This document shows positions 34,964-45,742 of a DNA stretch of 64,000 nt, piece after piece. The notes beneath the pieces were generated by a model. The model searched no databases and was not told the origin of the DNA. It saw nothing but the letters and a program-made list of their open reading frames with translations. Location: positions 906,593 to 970,592 of the forward strand of contig NZ_CP007142.1 in NCBI RefSeq assembly GCF_000940805.1, given 5' to 3'. Each line of letters opens with the position of its first letter. The first letter of the stretch is position 1. Source of the DNA: Gynuella sunshinyii YC6258 (GTDB taxonomy: Bacteria > Pseudomonadota > Gammaproteobacteria > Pseudomonadales > Natronospirillaceae). The translations under genes and the position numbers were made by a program.

Positions 34964-36274
34964 ATGCATATCAGTATTTTTGGTCTGGGCTATGTAGGAG
35001 CCGTGTGCACTGCCGCGTTGGCTTCGCGTGGTCACAAGGTAATTGGTGTAGATGTATCAAAGGAAAAAATCGCACTGATTAACCAGGGAAAGTCGCCGAT
35101 TGTTGAACCAGGGCTTGAAGAACTGCTCGCGGCTGGAGTCGACAACGGTCTGATTCAGGGAACCACTGATGTGGCGGCGGCTATCGCTGAAACCACTGTT
35201 AGCATGATCTGCGTGGGCACACCGAGTAAACGTAATGGCGATCTGGAACTGAATTACATTGAATCCGTTTGCCGGGATATTGGTATGGCATTGCGTGAAA
35301 AACAGGAACGCCACGTGGTGGTGGTTCGTAGCACAGTTTTGCCGGGAACGGTGATGAATGTCGTCAAACCCATTCTGGAAGACTGTTCAGGAAAACAGGC
35401 GGGGGTGGATTTTGGTCTGGCCACTAATCCGGAATTTCTCCGTGAAAGTACCGCTATTCATGATTATGACTATCCACCGATGACGGTGATCGGGGAACTG
35501 GACAGCGCTTCTGGCGACGTACTTGATGAAATATACCGGGATCTGCCGGCACCGGTTATTCGCAAACCGATTGAAGTGGCCGAAATGATCAAATACAGCT
35601 GTAATGTCTGGCACGCGACCAAAGTCAGTTTTGCCAACGAAATTGGCAATATTGCCAAGGCGCTGGGCGTTGACGGCCGTGATGTCATGGATGTTGTGTG
35701 TCAGGACAATAAGCTGAATATTTCCAAATACTATATGCGTCCTGGCTTTGCGTTTGGAGGCTCCTGTCTGCCCAAAGATGTTCGGGCTCTGACCTATCGG
35801 GCCGCGCAGATGGATGTTAAAAATCCGTTGTTATCCTCCATCATGGAAAGCAATGCTTATCAGGTTAACCGTGCCTACAGCCTGATCAACTCCTATGACA
35901 AACGCAAGGTGCTGATGCTGGGACTGAGCTTTAAAGCCGGTACGGATGATTTGCGCGAAAGCCCCTTGGTGGAGCTGGCGGAAGTATTGATTGGTAAAGG
36001 CTATCAACTCAGGATCTTTGACCGCAATGTCGAATATGCCCGTATGCACGGTGCCAACAAAGAATATATCAATCATCACATTCCCCATGTCTCTTCGTTG
36101 CTGACTTCGGATCTTGATGAAGCAATTGACGAAGCAGAAGTAATCGTTATCGGTAACTCTGATGATGTCTTCCAGCAAGTGCTGGCCCGCATCCCGGAAC
36201 AAAAAAATGTGCTGGATCTGGTGGGCTTCATGTCCAGCAAGTCCGGCGCCAATCTGGAAGGAATCTGTTGGTAA
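34964..36274 (+). CDS. algD: GDP-mannose 6-dehydrogenase AlgD
   Basis: 436 residues, exactly the length of Pseudomonas AlgD. N-terminal NAD fold GLGYVGAVCTAALASRGH, and the catalytic Cys in FGGSCLPKDVRAL (near 268). It oxidises GDP-mannose twice to GDP-mannuronate, the committed alginate precursor, in the cytoplasm. AGGAG lies six bases before the ATG. First gene of a 12-gene operon with gaps mostly below 50 bases. Confidence 0.97.
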   Translation: MHISIFGLGYVGAVCTAALASRGHKVIGVDVSKEKIALINQGKSPIVEPGLEELLAAGVDNGLIQGTTDVAAAIAETTVSMICVGTPSKRNGDLELNYIESVCRDIGMALREKQERHVVVVRSTVLPGTVMNVVKPILEDCSGKQAGVDFGLATNPEFLRESTAIHDYDYPPMTVIGELDSASGDVLDEIYRDLPAPVIRKPIEVAEMIKYSCNVWHATKVSFANEIGNIAKALGVDGRDVMDVVCQDNKLNISKYYMRPGFAFGGSCLPKDVRALTYRAAQMDVKNPLLSSIMESNAYQVNRAYSLINSYDKRKVLMLGLSFKAGTDDLRESPLVELAEVLIGKGYQLRIFDRNVEYARMHGANKEYINHHIPHVSSLLTSDLDEAIDEAEVIVIGNSDDVFQQVLARIPEQKNVLDLVGFMSSKSGANLEGICW

Positions 36275-36298
36275 ATAATCCAATGACGGAGAAATACC

Positions 36299-37798
36299 AT
36301 GCAGCATGATGCTGTAGAACAGAAATCACCGGGCCAGATGATCAGAGCGTTTTCCTATTGGCTGCTGTATCTCAGTGGCCTGGGATTGCTTGCCACCCTG
36401 GTGCCCGGAGATATCTTCAATCCCGGGTCGGCACATTTTATTTTTCTGATCGGTGCAGTCGGAGTCTGGCGTTATGGGGTTGGGTTTACCCATTTTATCC
36501 GTGGAATGATTTTCCTGTATTGGGTATATCCGCGCTGTCGTAAACGCGCCGCCGCATTGGGTAAAGAGGCAGCACCCTCCCATGTGTACCTGATGGTCAC
36601 CAGTTTCAGAATAGATGCCAAAACCACGGCGATGGTTTACGACTCGGTCATCCGCGAAGCCATGGCCACCGGATGGCCCACGACAGTGGTGTGCTCAATT
36701 GTTGAAGTATCCGATGAAATGCTGGTCAGGGCATTGTGGAAAAAACATATGCCACCAGCGAGGGTGCATCTGAGATTTGTTCGCATTCCCGGTACCGGCA
36801 AACGGGATGGACTGGCCTATGGTTTTCGCGCTATCTCGCGTTCGCTGCCAGATGCCGATGCCATTGTTGCAGTGGTTGATGGTGATACGGTACTCGCGCC
36901 CGGTGTTGTCGCTACGGTTGCGCCGTATTTCCGTATGTTTCCGAATATGGGTGCGTTGACCACCAATGAGTTTTGCGAGGTTCAAGGTAGTTATGTGATG
37001 TCTGAATGGCACAAGCTGCGTTTTGCCCAGCGTCATATCAACATGTGCTCAATGGCACTTTCCAATCGGGTGTTGACTTTGACCGGTCGCATGTCGGTGT
37101 TCAGAGCCGGGGTAGTGACATCAAAAGAGTTTATTGAGGATGTCGAGCAGGATCACCTGAAACACTGGCGACTGGGAACCTTTAAATTTTTGACCGGAGA
37201 TGACAAGTCCAGCTGGTTCAGCCTGATGCGTATGGGGTACGACACCTGGTACGTTCCCGATGCCGTCATCAATACGGTTGAGCATCCACCTGATCCGCGT
37301 TTCCTGGTGGCCAGTCGTAAGTTGATGTATCGGTGGTATGGCAACAACCTGCGGCAGAACAGTCGCGCGACCCGCCTTGGTCCGGGCCGTTTGGGTTGGT
37401 TTACCTACTATGTGGTATGGGATCAGCGAATCTCCATGTGGACCAGCATCCTGGGTTTGTCTGCGGCAATCGTCGCCAGTCTGAAGTTATCGATCAGTTA
37501 TCTCATGGTGTATCTGCTGTGGATTGGTATGACCCGTTTGTTGCTGACATTCATGCTGACAGCCTCACGACATCACGTTGGTCCGTTGTACCCGCTGATT
37601 CTCTATTACAACCAGATCGTGGGATCGCTGATGAAAATATACGTTGTGTTTCGCCTCGATCAACAGAGCTGGACCCGTCAGCCAACGAAATCGGGCCACA
37701 GTAATAATTTCCATGGCCGGTTCAATCAATGGTCCACCAGAATCGTGACTTTTTCATCGGTCAGTATTTTTCTGGCCATTGTATTTGCACTGGTCTGA
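36299..37798 (+). CDS. alg8: Alginate polymerase glycosyltransferase Alg8
   Basis: 499 residues, as in Pseudomonas (494). Membrane helices at the N-terminus (about 15-65) and C-terminus (about 385-445 and 478-498) flank a family-2 glycosyltransferase domain: VVDGDTVL (substrate Asp pair), [14 protein letters not shown], and the [10 protein letters not shown] acceptor region. It polymerises mannuronate across the inner membrane together with Alg44. GGAGA precedes the start. Confidence 0.96.
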   Translation: MQHDAVEQKSPGQMIRAFSYWLLYLSGLGLLATLVPGDIFNPGSAHFIFLIGAVGVWRYGVGFTHFIRGMIFLYWVYPRCRKRAAALGKEAAPSHVYLMVTSFRIDAKTTAMVYDSVIREAMATGWPTTVVCSIVEVSDEMLVRALWKKHMPPARVHLRFVRIPGTGKRDGLAYGFRAISRSLPDADAIVAVVDGDTVLAPGVVATVAPYFRMFPNMGALTTNEFCEVQGSYVMSEWHKLRFAQRHINMCSMALSNRVLTLTGRMSVFRAGVVTSKEFIEDVEQDHLKHWRLGTFKFLTGDDKSSWFSLMRMGYDTWYVPDAVINTVEHPPDPRFLVASRKLMYRWYGNNLRQNSRATRLGPGRLGWFTYYVVWDQRISMWTSILGLSAAIVASLKLSISYLMVYLLWIGMTRLLLTFMLTASRHHVGPLYPLILYYNQIVGSLMKIYVVFRLDQQSWTRQPTKSGHSNNFHGRFNQWSTRIVTFSSVSIFLAIVFALV

Positions 37799-37829
37799 AA
37801 GAAAACAGAATTACCTAAAGGATGTGATT

Positions 37830-39002
37830 ATGACGACGGCAGAGAATCTGAATATTGTCCATGAATCTGAAGCACAACGGCAATACGCCCGTGTGCGGAT
37901 GCCGGTGGAGCTTGAAATGATTGCTGCGGTGCAGGGCAAAAACAACCAGTTTTCCATGCGCCGCTATAAAGTACAGGATATTTCCGCCGGCGGTTTCAGT
38001 ATTCGTTGCCAGCCTCACGAGTTTGCCAATGGCCGGGTCTTTAAAGGTACACTGAAGATCAATGTCGATGGTTTTATGCTGAGTCTGGGCGTCAGCTTTC
38101 TGGTGCGCAGTGTGCAGGAACAGAGTGGTAGAACCGGTTTCGAGTTTCAGGAACTGGGACCCAAGGAAATTTCCGCATTGCGTTATCTGATTACTGCCTA
38201 CCTGAGTGGTGATCTGGTCAACACCGGCGACATGCTCAATACCCTATCCCGAGAGAACTTCACTAAGGCACGTAAAAATTCCGTTCAAAAGGTGTCTATC
38301 GGAAACAAGGTTAAGGCCATTGGCGGCACTCTGGTCATTTTTATGACTGGCCTGGGTGCCGCTGTTTTTGTTGCCGCACAGTTATACAACACCTTTTATG
38401 TAACCACGTCTCAGGCTGCTGAACTGGTAGCTGAGACTTATCACATCAACATGCCCAAGGATGGCATGGTCAAACCGCTGATCGATTCTGAAAGTGCCGT
38501 GAAGCGCGGACAACCCATCGCTACATTTGAGACTCCAGTGCTGGATTTCATGAACAGTGAACTGGGTGGTGAGATAGATTCGGAGCGGCTGGCCAGTCTG
38601 ACCGGATCATCGGTCAAGGGCACCTTAATGAGTCCCTGCGACTGCATATTGGCTAAATCCTACATTGCTGATGGTCAGTATCTTCCTAAAGGTGCCGAAG
38701 TATTCGAGATGAGTGTCGAAAATGCCCAGCCATATGTCAGTGCGCAATTTGCATTTGCAGACAGCGATAATCTGGCGCCGGGGGATCAGGTGCAGGTTCG
38801 TATCGGTGGAAACCGGCATGTGTACGACGGCGTTATCCGTCAAATCAGTGTCAGACAGGCGAACGGCATGTCCGAGGCGCTGATAGATGCACAAATCGAA
38901 CTGCAGCAGGTTCCCGGCTATGAAGACATTGGCCGGCCGGTGACTGTCACCAAAGGAGCGTTGATGCCATTTCTGACTGTTAGCCAGAAAACGGAATCCT
39001 GA
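37830..39002 (+). CDS. alg44: Alginate co-polymerase Alg44 (PilZ, c-di-GMP-binding)
   Basis: 390 residues from the ATG at 37830 (AAAGG upstream; the frame is open from 37779 inside alg8). The PilZ domain (about 12-120) has RQYAR at Arg17 and Arg21, the same numbers as the c-di-GMP ligands of P. aeruginosa Alg44, which supports this start, and DISAGG at 50-55. A helix lies near 165-190, then a periplasmic HlyD-like region. c-di-GMP binding activates polymerisation by Alg8. Confidence 0.95.
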   Translation: MTTAENLNIVHESEAQRQYARVRMPVELEMIAAVQGKNNQFSMRRYKVQDISAGGFSIRCQPHEFANGRVFKGTLKINVDGFMLSLGVSFLVRSVQEQSGRTGFEFQELGPKEISALRYLITAYLSGDLVNTGDMLNTLSRENFTKARKNSVQKVSIGNKVKAIGGTLVIFMTGLGAAVFVAAQLYNTFYVTTSQAAELVAETYHINMPKDGMVKPLIDSESAVKRGQPIATFETPVLDFMNSELGGEIDSERLASLTGSSVKGTLMSPCDCILAKSYIADGQYLPKGAEVFEMSVENAQPYVSAQFAFADSDNLAPGDQVQVRIGGNRHVYDGVIRQISVRQANGMSEALIDAQIELQQVPGYEDIGRPVTVTKGALMPFLTVSQKTES

Positions 39003-39019
39003 TCGGGAAGATGGTTGAG

Positions 39020-40390
39020 ATGAGCGAACGATCATTGCGTAATCTGGCGGGTCTGATTGTCCTGGTATTGTTCATGACAGGCTGTGCCCATGTTGCTGAT
39101 ATGGACATGGCGGATCGGGCCATGGCTGCCGGACGTGCGGATGAAGCGGCTAAACATTATCGCACCCTGGCGAAGTTCGGAGTGCCGGAAGCACAGATCA
39201 AACTGGCCGATTATCTGGTGGAACGGGGGCAGTGGCAAACGGCTGAACAATGGTATCTGGCAGCAGAAAAGTCAGGAGATCAGCGTGCCTGGGGACGTCT
39301 GGGGCAGTTATATCAACGTCATGCGCAAGGGCGTTTGACTGTGGCGCAGGCGGCAGCCCATCAATTCGAACAGGCTGCAGCTCATGGTGATGATTCGGTC
39401 GCCGACAATCTGCTGGAGCTGTATCTGGACTTTCCTTCATTACCCCGCTATGCCGGTCTGGAACCGTTAATAGAGCAACGAATGAATCGCGGAGACGCCG
39501 GCAGTCGTTACCTGTTGGTGCGCTACTATCAGTTCAATGGCCAGGAGCAGGCGCGCAGGCACGATATTGTCCGCTTGTGTCGTGAAGCGCTGGATGTTGT
39601 TTATGATTGTTATCCGCTGCTGGCTGATTTATTTGAGCGTTATCCGGATCTGGGCAAGCCGGCCGATTTGCAGCAACACATGCAGCAACGCTGGCAGCAG
39701 CAACAGCTGCAGGCATCCGATGCATGGAAATTTGCGCGCTGGTTCATTGCCTCTGAGCGGGTAACTCCACAACCGAAAATCAGCATGCAGCTGCTAAAAA
39801 TGATCGATCAGGAATATCCACGAGCATCGTCTCTGGAAGCGGATCTGATGCGAAAGAATCCCGCACTGGGCAATACGACAGAATTGTTGTCTATCCTCCA
39901 GCGCGGGCGGGAACAAGCGTCAGCCGAAGCAGAATATATGACCGGGCTGATCTACTTTGAAGGCCGATTGGTTGCGGCAGATCCGCAACTGGCCGAGCAG
40001 CATCTGCTGAAAGCTTCCGGCGAGGTCCCACAGGCGCATTTTTATCTTGGCCGTCTGTATCGGCTGGGGCATCTCGGTCGTGCCAATCCCCAGAAGGCTG
40101 TTCAGCATTATCTGTTGGCTGGCCGTCGTGGATCGGCCAAAGCGTATTTTGAACTTTCCCGTTATTTTCTGGATGGTGTCGGTATTGGCCGTAACCTGAC
40201 CTATGCCTATGGTTTTGCACAGCTATCTTCTGAGGCCGGGTATCAACGGGCGACCACATTATTGCATGAGATCAGTGGCAGCATTTCCGGAGACATCGTG
40301 GTGGAAGGTCAGAAAGTCGCCGAACGGGAAAGACAGGCTATGCAGACATCCGTGCTGTTACAAACCGCCAGTGGCGGACAGGAGTCATGA
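39020..40390 (+). CDS. algK: Alginate export lipoprotein AlgK (TPR/Sel1)
   Basis: 456 residues from the ATG at 39020; an ATG at 39011 is possible but has GGGAAG too close. Lipoprotein signal with lipobox FMTGC (lipidated Cys22). The mature protein is built of Sel1-like TPR repeats, e.g. AAKHYRTLAKFGVPEAQIKLADYL and AEQHLLKASGEVPQAHFYLGRLYRLG. AlgK sits at the outer membrane and assembles with the AlgE pore and AlgX. It overlaps algE by four bases (ATGA). Confidence 0.93.
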   Translation: MSERSLRNLAGLIVLVLFMTGCAHVADMDMADRAMAAGRADEAAKHYRTLAKFGVPEAQIKLADYLVERGQWQTAEQWYLAAEKSGDQRAWGRLGQLYQRHAQGRLTVAQAAAHQFEQAAAHGDDSVADNLLELYLDFPSLPRYAGLEPLIEQRMNRGDAGSRYLLVRYYQFNGQEQARRHDIVRLCREALDVVYDCYPLLADLFERYPDLGKPADLQQHMQQRWQQQQLQASDAWKFARWFIASERVTPQPKISMQLLKMIDQEYPRASSLEADLMRKNPALGNTTELLSILQRGREQASAEAEYMTGLIYFEGRLVAADPQLAEQHLLKASGEVPQAHFYLGRLYRLGHLGRANPQKAVQHYLLAGRRGSAKAYFELSRYFLDGVGIGRNLTYAYGFAQLSSEAGYQRATTLLHEISGSISGDIVVEGQKVAERERQAMQTSVLLQTASGGQES

Positions 40391-41685
40391 TCATGTTTTG
40401 GATAACACGTAGTACTTCGATTATCGCATTGACATTTCTTTGTATTACCCTGGCGATGCACTCCTCTTCAACTTCCGCGCAGTTCCATCTGACGCTGAAT
40501 CCTTACTATTTGTACGATCACAACCGTGATCTGAATGACAATAATAGTACACATGAAGCCGGTGTGATTTTAAAGCCCGAAGTGGATTTAAATTTTAACG
40601 CCAACTGGCGTGGCTATTTTTACGGCTACGGCATATATGCTACCAGTCAGGAAACCATTGACGACAATAGTGGTGGTAATGAAGCTTATGTCGGGTTGAG
40701 GGAATTGTGGTTGGACTGGAGTGGGTTGACCGATTATCCGGGTGAATCCATTCGCGTTGGTCGTGAGCGTCTGAAAGATGATGACGGCGTCTGGACTGAC
40801 AGTGATATCTCCCTGTTGCGCTGGCGCTGGGATACCACTTTATGGCACGGCACGGCGGGTGTCGCCCAAAAAATTGATGACTTTGAAGATGACGATTCTC
40901 CACTACCCAAAGATGAGCGGGACCTGTTACGTTTTTTTGCCAGTCAGCGTCTGCAATATAGTTATCATAATTACATTGAGATGCGGGCGATGTATGTTCG
41001 CGGCGATGACCAGTCATTGTATCAGCCCCGGTTGAGCTGGTTGGGTCTGGGGCTGGATAACGACTATTTTTCAGCAACCAGTGATCAAGCTCTCAATTAT
41101 CGTCTGGCCTTGCTCGCGGTGACCGGCAGCGATGTGCCACAACGGAAACGCCGGGACGTTAATGGCTGGGCCGCCGATGTAGGGTTGCGCTGGCGGCCAT
41201 CATCAATACCAATGCTGGCAGTTGGTGCTCAGTATGCCTTTGCCTCTGCAGATGGTGACCGCGGTTTCCGCTCCACCGGGTTGGAAAGCAATCGGGCCCG
41301 TTTTACCGGAACCCAGGCAAGTTTCTATCGTTTTAATGAAGCCTTACGGGCAGAACTGTATAACCTTCAGGCGGCAGCGGTATACGCCAGTTTGAGTACC
41401 CACGAACATTGGGATATCAGTCTGGTGGCGCAGCAGTTCTGGCTGAATGACAGAGACGCAGGATTTCGTGCAGCCGGGCTCAGTATTGAACCTGAAGGCG
41501 ATGGTCGTCAGATTGGACAGGGGTTGGATCTGGTGGGGTCCTGGTACTGGGATGCAGGCAATCGTTGGCCGTTCGAGTCGTATTTGCGGACTCGTGCTTC
41601 GGTGTTTTTTCCTGGTGACGCTTTTGCCGATGATCAGGACAGCTTGCGAAGCCGTTTCAGCCTGGATTGGGTGAATAAATGGTAA
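40387..41685 (+). CDS. algE: Alginate outer-membrane porin AlgE
   Basis: 432 residues (Pseudomonas about 490). Signal peptide at about 1-32 (cleavage near STSA-QF). The rest is beta-barrel: alternating aromatic strands such as LELxLDWSGL-like ELWLDWSG, VGRERLKDDDGVW, WAADVGLRWRPSS and a terminal FSLDWVNKW ending in an aromatic, as in outer-membrane proteins. The VGRERLKDDDG loop is the conserved AlgE pore arginine region. It forms the channel by which alginate leaves the cell. It is shorter than its Pseudomonas counterpart, probably in extracellular loops. Confidence 0.93.
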   Translation: MIMFWITRSTSIIALTFLCITLAMHSSSTSAQFHLTLNPYYLYDHNRDLNDNNSTHEAGVILKPEVDLNFNANWRGYFYGYGIYATSQETIDDNSGGNEAYVGLRELWLDWSGLTDYPGESIRVGRERLKDDDGVWTDSDISLLRWRWDTTLWHGTAGVAQKIDDFEDDDSPLPKDERDLLRFFASQRLQYSYHNYIEMRAMYVRGDDQSLYQPRLSWLGLGLDNDYFSATSDQALNYRLALLAVTGSDVPQRKRRDVNGWAADVGLRWRPSSIPMLAVGAQYAFASADGDRGFRSTGLESNRARFTGTQASFYRFNEALRAELYNLQAAAVYASLSTHEHWDISLVAQQFWLNDRDAGFRAAGLSIEPEGDGRQIGQGLDLVGSWYWDAGNRWPFESYLRTRASVFFPGDAFADDQDSLRSRFSLDWVNKW

Positions 41686-43211
41686 GGGACATCCGCTTTT
41701 CCGTTATCGTGCTGATGTTTATGCAGGTGTTGATCAGCAGTACAGCTCCGGCTGCTCCACAGATCCAATATCGTGTGGAAGCGGAAGACGGTGCGGCGTT
41801 GGCGCTATCGGAACCGCAATTGCCAGACATTTCCGGGTATAACGAAAATGCCGTCAATGAGCGTGTGAAGCATGCCCGAGAAGCTGCATCCCGAGGGGCA
41901 GTGGTGCAGGTCCGGCGGATATTCGGAGAGGTGACTATGGATGACTTCACCATCGGCGAGCGGGCGCGGGAATGGGCAGCGCGGCAATATTCAAACCCAC
42001 AGGCCATTTTTCTGAAATCCGGTTTCTTTACCATGGCGCAGTTATGGCAACAACTTGACCGTCGTGAGTATCTCGAACGGTTGGCAGACGGTACTTATAT
42101 AGCCCGTTTGCCTGTGGTGGTCGAAGCGGGTGCAACCTTGTTGATGGATGCTGGCGAAAGTCTCTATCTGTCGCAGCAGCGAGGTTCATTTCTGGTGGTT
42201 TCCGGAACTTTGATTACCCGCTCGGCAAAAGTGGTCGGCTGGAATGAGCAATTGAAGGCCCCTGCTCGCTATCAGAGAGCCTCTCAGTTCCGGCCTTTTC
42301 TGGTGTCATGGGGCGGCAGCGAACTATATCTGCTGAACTCGGAATTTATCAGTCTTGGCTACGAACAGAGTAAATCTTATGGGATCACTGTCAGCCAGTA
42401 TCGTCATGAAATTAACCGGACTTTAAAGCAACCAAGCCCGAAAGCCTGGATTATCGGCTCCACCTTTGAAGATATCTATTATGGTTTTTATTGTTATGAA
42501 ACCGTTGGTGCGGTCGTTCTGAATAATCGTTATGTTGATAATATTGTGTACGGCATCGACCCTCACGATCGTTCCAGCGAGCTGATCATCGGTCACAACG
42601 AAGTCTATGGCACCCATAAAAAACACGGCATTATTGTATCCCGCGAGGTCAACGACAGCTGGATCTTCAATAATGTCAGCCATCATAATCAATTGTCAGG
42701 TTTTGTTCTTGACCGTTCCAGTGTTGGCAATGTAGTCGCCAATAACGTTGCTCATCATAATCTCAGTGATGGCATTACCCTGTATGAAAGTTCCGATAAT
42801 CTGCTTTGGGCAAACCGCGTGTATGCGAACGATAAGCATGGTATCCGGATGCGCAATAGCAAGAATATTCGCTTGTATCACAACAATGTCGCTGGAAATA
42901 AAGGATTTGGTGTATACGGTGATGTTCAGGACTTATCCGATACTGACCGCGATAACCATATGGATCCTTATGAAGCCAGAGTATCCATGATTTTGTATGG
43001 TGGGTCGCTGGTGGCCAACGAACGTGGACCTTTTTCCATGGAACAGCCTGAGTTCATGAAAATATTCAATGTCGATATCCGTTTTGGCAGCGAACCGCTG
43101 AACCCGAATAATGATGGCATCTTTGCCCGTTTTCATTCGGAAATCCTCGATATTCTGTTACGTCAGAAACAAGCTGTTTCGGTGACTCCGATCCCGCAGG
43201 AGAACAGTTAG
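41679..43211 (+). CDS. algG: Mannuronan C5-epimerase AlgG
   Basis: 510 residues with a signal peptide (about 1-26). The C-terminal 300 residues form a right-handed beta-helix (CASH repeats: HHNQLSGFVLDRSSVGNVVANNVAHHN). The catalytic motif DPHDR is at 294-298, with the His that acts as general base. It converts mannuronate to guluronate residues within the polymer in the periplasm and belongs to the export complex. It overlaps the end of algE by seven bases. Confidence 0.95.
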   Translation: MVRDIRFSVIVLMFMQVLISSTAPAAPQIQYRVEAEDGAALALSEPQLPDISGYNENAVNERVKHAREAASRGAVVQVRRIFGEVTMDDFTIGERAREWAARQYSNPQAIFLKSGFFTMAQLWQQLDRREYLERLADGTYIARLPVVVEAGATLLMDAGESLYLSQQRGSFLVVSGTLITRSAKVVGWNEQLKAPARYQRASQFRPFLVSWGGSELYLLNSEFISLGYEQSKSYGITVSQYRHEINRTLKQPSPKAWIIGSTFEDIYYGFYCYETVGAVVLNNRYVDNIVYGIDPHDRSSELIIGHNEVYGTHKKHGIIVSREVNDSWIFNNVSHHNQLSGFVLDRSSVGNVVANNVAHHNLSDGITLYESSDNLLWANRVYANDKHGIRMRNSKNIRLYHNNVAGNKGFGVYGDVQDLSDTDRDNHMDPYEARVSMILYGGSLVANERGPFSMEQPEFMKIFNVDIRFGSEPLNPNNDGIFARFHSEILDILLRQKQAVSVTPIPQENS

Positions 43212-43212
43212 T

Positions 43213-44631
43213 ATGGTGTTTTCCTCAAGCATATTTTTATTCCTGTTTTTGCCGCTGTTTCTGCTTGTCTATTACTTGACGCCAGGGCGTTGGAAATCTC
43301 TTACTATCCTGTTAGGCAGCTATGCATTTTATGCCTGGTGGCGGGTGGATTTTTTATTGCTGTTTGTTGCTGTTACCGGATGGAATTATCAGATGGGTAT
43401 CCGGATTGCCCGTGCACTGAGTCAACAGCAGAATCATCTTGCACGGCGCTGGCTGGTGCTGGGCATCAGTGGTGATCTCGCGACACTGGGTTATTTCAAA
43501 TATGCCAATTTTGGGGTCGATAGTCTGAATGCGCTGTTGACCAGCACCGGCATTGAACCATTTGCTGTAACTCAGATCGTGCTGCCCATCGGTATTTCCT
43601 TTTATGTTTTCCAGGCAATCAGCTACGTGATCGATGTGTATCGGCGCGATGTTGAAGCCACGCAGGGGTTCATCGATTTCGCAGCGTTCATTGCCTTGTT
43701 TCCACAGCTGATTGCCGGACCGGTGTTGCGTTATAAGGATCTGGCCGATCAATTTCGGTATCGACAACACAATTTCGCACTCTTCTCAGAAGGCATCAGC
43801 CGGTTTATGCGTGGCTTCATTAAAAAAGTGTTTATCGCCGATGCTATTGCGCCCCTGGCTGATCAGTTATTCCTCTTGGATCAACCCAGTGGTGCCGATG
43901 CCTGGTTGGGGGCAATGGCCTATACCGCACAACTCTATTTTGACTTTTCCGGGTACAGTGATATGGCCATTGGCCTGGGTCTGATGATGGGATTCCGGTT
44001 TGTTGAAAACTTCAATCAGCCTTACATCAGCCAGAGCATTACCGAGTTCTGGCGGCGCTGGCATATCAGTCTCTCCACCTGGTTAAGAGACTATCTATAT
44101 GTTCCTTTGGGTGGTAACCGTCACGGCACCTTCAGGACTTACCGGAATCTGTTTTTAACCATGCTGCTGGGTGGTCTCTGGCATGGAGCGAACTGGACTT
44201 TTGTCATTTGGGGAGGCTGGCACGGTATGTGGCTGGCCATCGAACGAGCCACCGGTCTGGGCCGGTCCACTAAACGGTTTAACCTGTTTCGGTGGTGTTT
44301 CACACTTGTCCTGGTGATTTTGGGATGGGTGATGTTTCGGGCAGCATCTGCCGGTGATGCCTGGCGAATTTATACTGCGATGTTCAGTATGGATTGGCAC
44401 TTCAGCGAGTGGTACCGGCAACAGGTCAGTCAATTACAGATCACCATGCTGATACTGGCCTGGGCTCTGATTCTGGTGAATGGGTTCCGGGCGGATGGCA
44501 GGTTGGCGGCATTAAGTGGTAGTGGTTGGACCCGTTACGTAACGACCGGCCTGCTGGTTCCGATCTTTGCGTTAGCCATTCTGAAGCTGGTGGCCGACAG
44601 TTATTCTCCATTTCTATATTTCCAGTTTTAG
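43213..44631 (+). CDS. algI: Alginate O-acetylation MBOAT protein AlgI
   Basis: 472 residues and about 11 membrane helices. MBOAT signatures are clear: PQLIAGPVLRYKDLADQF, FDFSGYSDMAIGLGLMMGFRFVENFNQPY, ITEFWRRWHISLSTWLRDYLYVPLGGNR, and GGLWHGANWTFVIWGGWHG with the catalytic His. It passes acetyl groups from the cytoplasm through the inner membrane to AlgJ, AlgF and AlgX. It follows algG by one base. In Pseudomonas algX and algL lie between these two; here they do not. Confidence 0.96.
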   Translation: MVFSSSIFLFLFLPLFLLVYYLTPGRWKSLTILLGSYAFYAWWRVDFLLLFVAVTGWNYQMGIRIARALSQQQNHLARRWLVLGISGDLATLGYFKYANFGVDSLNALLTSTGIEPFAVTQIVLPIGISFYVFQAISYVIDVYRRDVEATQGFIDFAAFIALFPQLIAGPVLRYKDLADQFRYRQHNFALFSEGISRFMRGFIKKVFIADAIAPLADQLFLLDQPSGADAWLGAMAYTAQLYFDFSGYSDMAIGLGLMMGFRFVENFNQPYISQSITEFWRRWHISLSTWLRDYLYVPLGGNRHGTFRTYRNLFLTMLLGGLWHGANWTFVIWGGWHGMWLAIERATGLGRSTKRFNLFRWCFTLVLVILGWVMFRAASAGDAWRIYTAMFSMDWHFSEWYRQQVSQLQITMLILAWALILVNGFRADGRLAALSGSGWTRYVTTGLLVPIFALAILKLVADSYSPFLYFQF

Positions 44632-44640
44632 GTGATTAAC

Positions 44641-45738
44641 ATGTTGACGATTATACAGCGTCTGGGAGTTATCGGGTTTTTACTGGTGATGTCAGGACTG
44701 GGTATCTGGAGTCTATCGCAAATGACCGTTAATGGCTCGAACGGTGCAAACCGGTTTGTGGATGGTCAATGGCGTCAGCAGTTCGAACAGCAGTATACGG
44801 AAACCTTTCCGGTGCGTCCGTTTGCCACCAGTCTGTGGGCGGCGATCCAATACACACTGTTTGCTGAAGGTCGTCAGGGCGTGGTGGTCGGGTCATCTGA
44901 CTGGTTGTTCAGCCAGGAAGAATTTGGCGGTTATGCCGATTTCGACCACCGACTGCAACAACAGTATCAGCGCATTCTGGCGGTACGTGATTATCTTCGA
45001 GTCAAAGATATTGATCTCGCCATATTGATCGTTCCGGCCAAAGCCAGAGTGTATTCAGAATACCTTGGCAAACACAAACCGTCAGACCAACAGCAGGCAC
45101 TTTATCAGCAGGTGCATGAGTTTCTCGCGGCGCAGTCAATCGTTGCTCCTGAGTTGCTGCCAGTCTTTATTCAACAGAAAGTCTCGCAGCAGCTCTTTTT
45201 TAAGACAGATACTCATTGGACTCCGACGGGTGCGGATCTGGCCGCTACCGTTATGGCGACAACGGCAGCAAAATATTTTCCCGATATCCATTCCGGATCG
45301 CAGCAGTTTCAGACTGAATCCGGTGAGCTGTTGGAGCACCGTGGTGATCTGCTCAATTTCATTCCCCTGAGTCCTTATTTTACTGCCCTTGGCCCCGGGC
45401 CTGAGTTGTTACGTCAGCAACAAACTATGGCACAGAACAGCGGTAGTGACTTGTTCTCAGATCAACGTGTCGACGTTGCGTTGGTCGGCACCAGTTACAG
45501 CGCCAATAAATTATGGAATTTTGCTGGTTATTTAAAACAGCATTTGGGTATGGATCTGGTGAATTATGCCGAACAGGGTCATGGCCCCATGTTACCCATG
45601 ATCGACTATTTGGAATCTGATGATTTTGTTGAAGCGCCCCCAAAACTGGTGATCTGGGAGTTTCCGGAGCGCTATCTGTCGATGCCGGATGATCTGTCGG
45701 GTTATCGACTGCCTTTTTCAATGGTGACAGGAGGATAA
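44641..45738 (+). CDS. algJ: Alginate O-acetyltransferase AlgJ
   Basis: 365 residues from the ATG at 44641, which has AGGTGA at proper spacing (a GTG at 44632 overlaps that site). N-terminal signal anchor at about 8-26. SGNH-like catalytic triad: Asp190 and His192 in DTHWTP and Ser285 in LVGTSYS. It acts in the periplasm on acetyl groups delivered by AlgI. The general reading matches Pseudomonas AlgJ (391 residues). Confidence 0.92.
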   Translation: MLTIIQRLGVIGFLLVMSGLGIWSLSQMTVNGSNGANRFVDGQWRQQFEQQYTETFPVRPFATSLWAAIQYTLFAEGRQGVVVGSSDWLFSQEEFGGYADFDHRLQQQYQRILAVRDYLRVKDIDLAILIVPAKARVYSEYLGKHKPSDQQQALYQQVHEFLAAQSIVAPELLPVFIQQKVSQQLFFKTDTHWTPTGADLAATVMATTAAKYFPDIHSGSQQFQTESGELLEHRGDLLNFIPLSPYFTALGPGPELLRQQQTMAQNSGSDLFSDQRVDVALVGTSYSANKLWNFAGYLKQHLGMDLVNYAEQGHGPMLPMIDYLESDDFVEAPPKLVIWEFPERYLSMPDDLSGYRLPFSMVTGG

Positions 45739-45742
45739 ATTT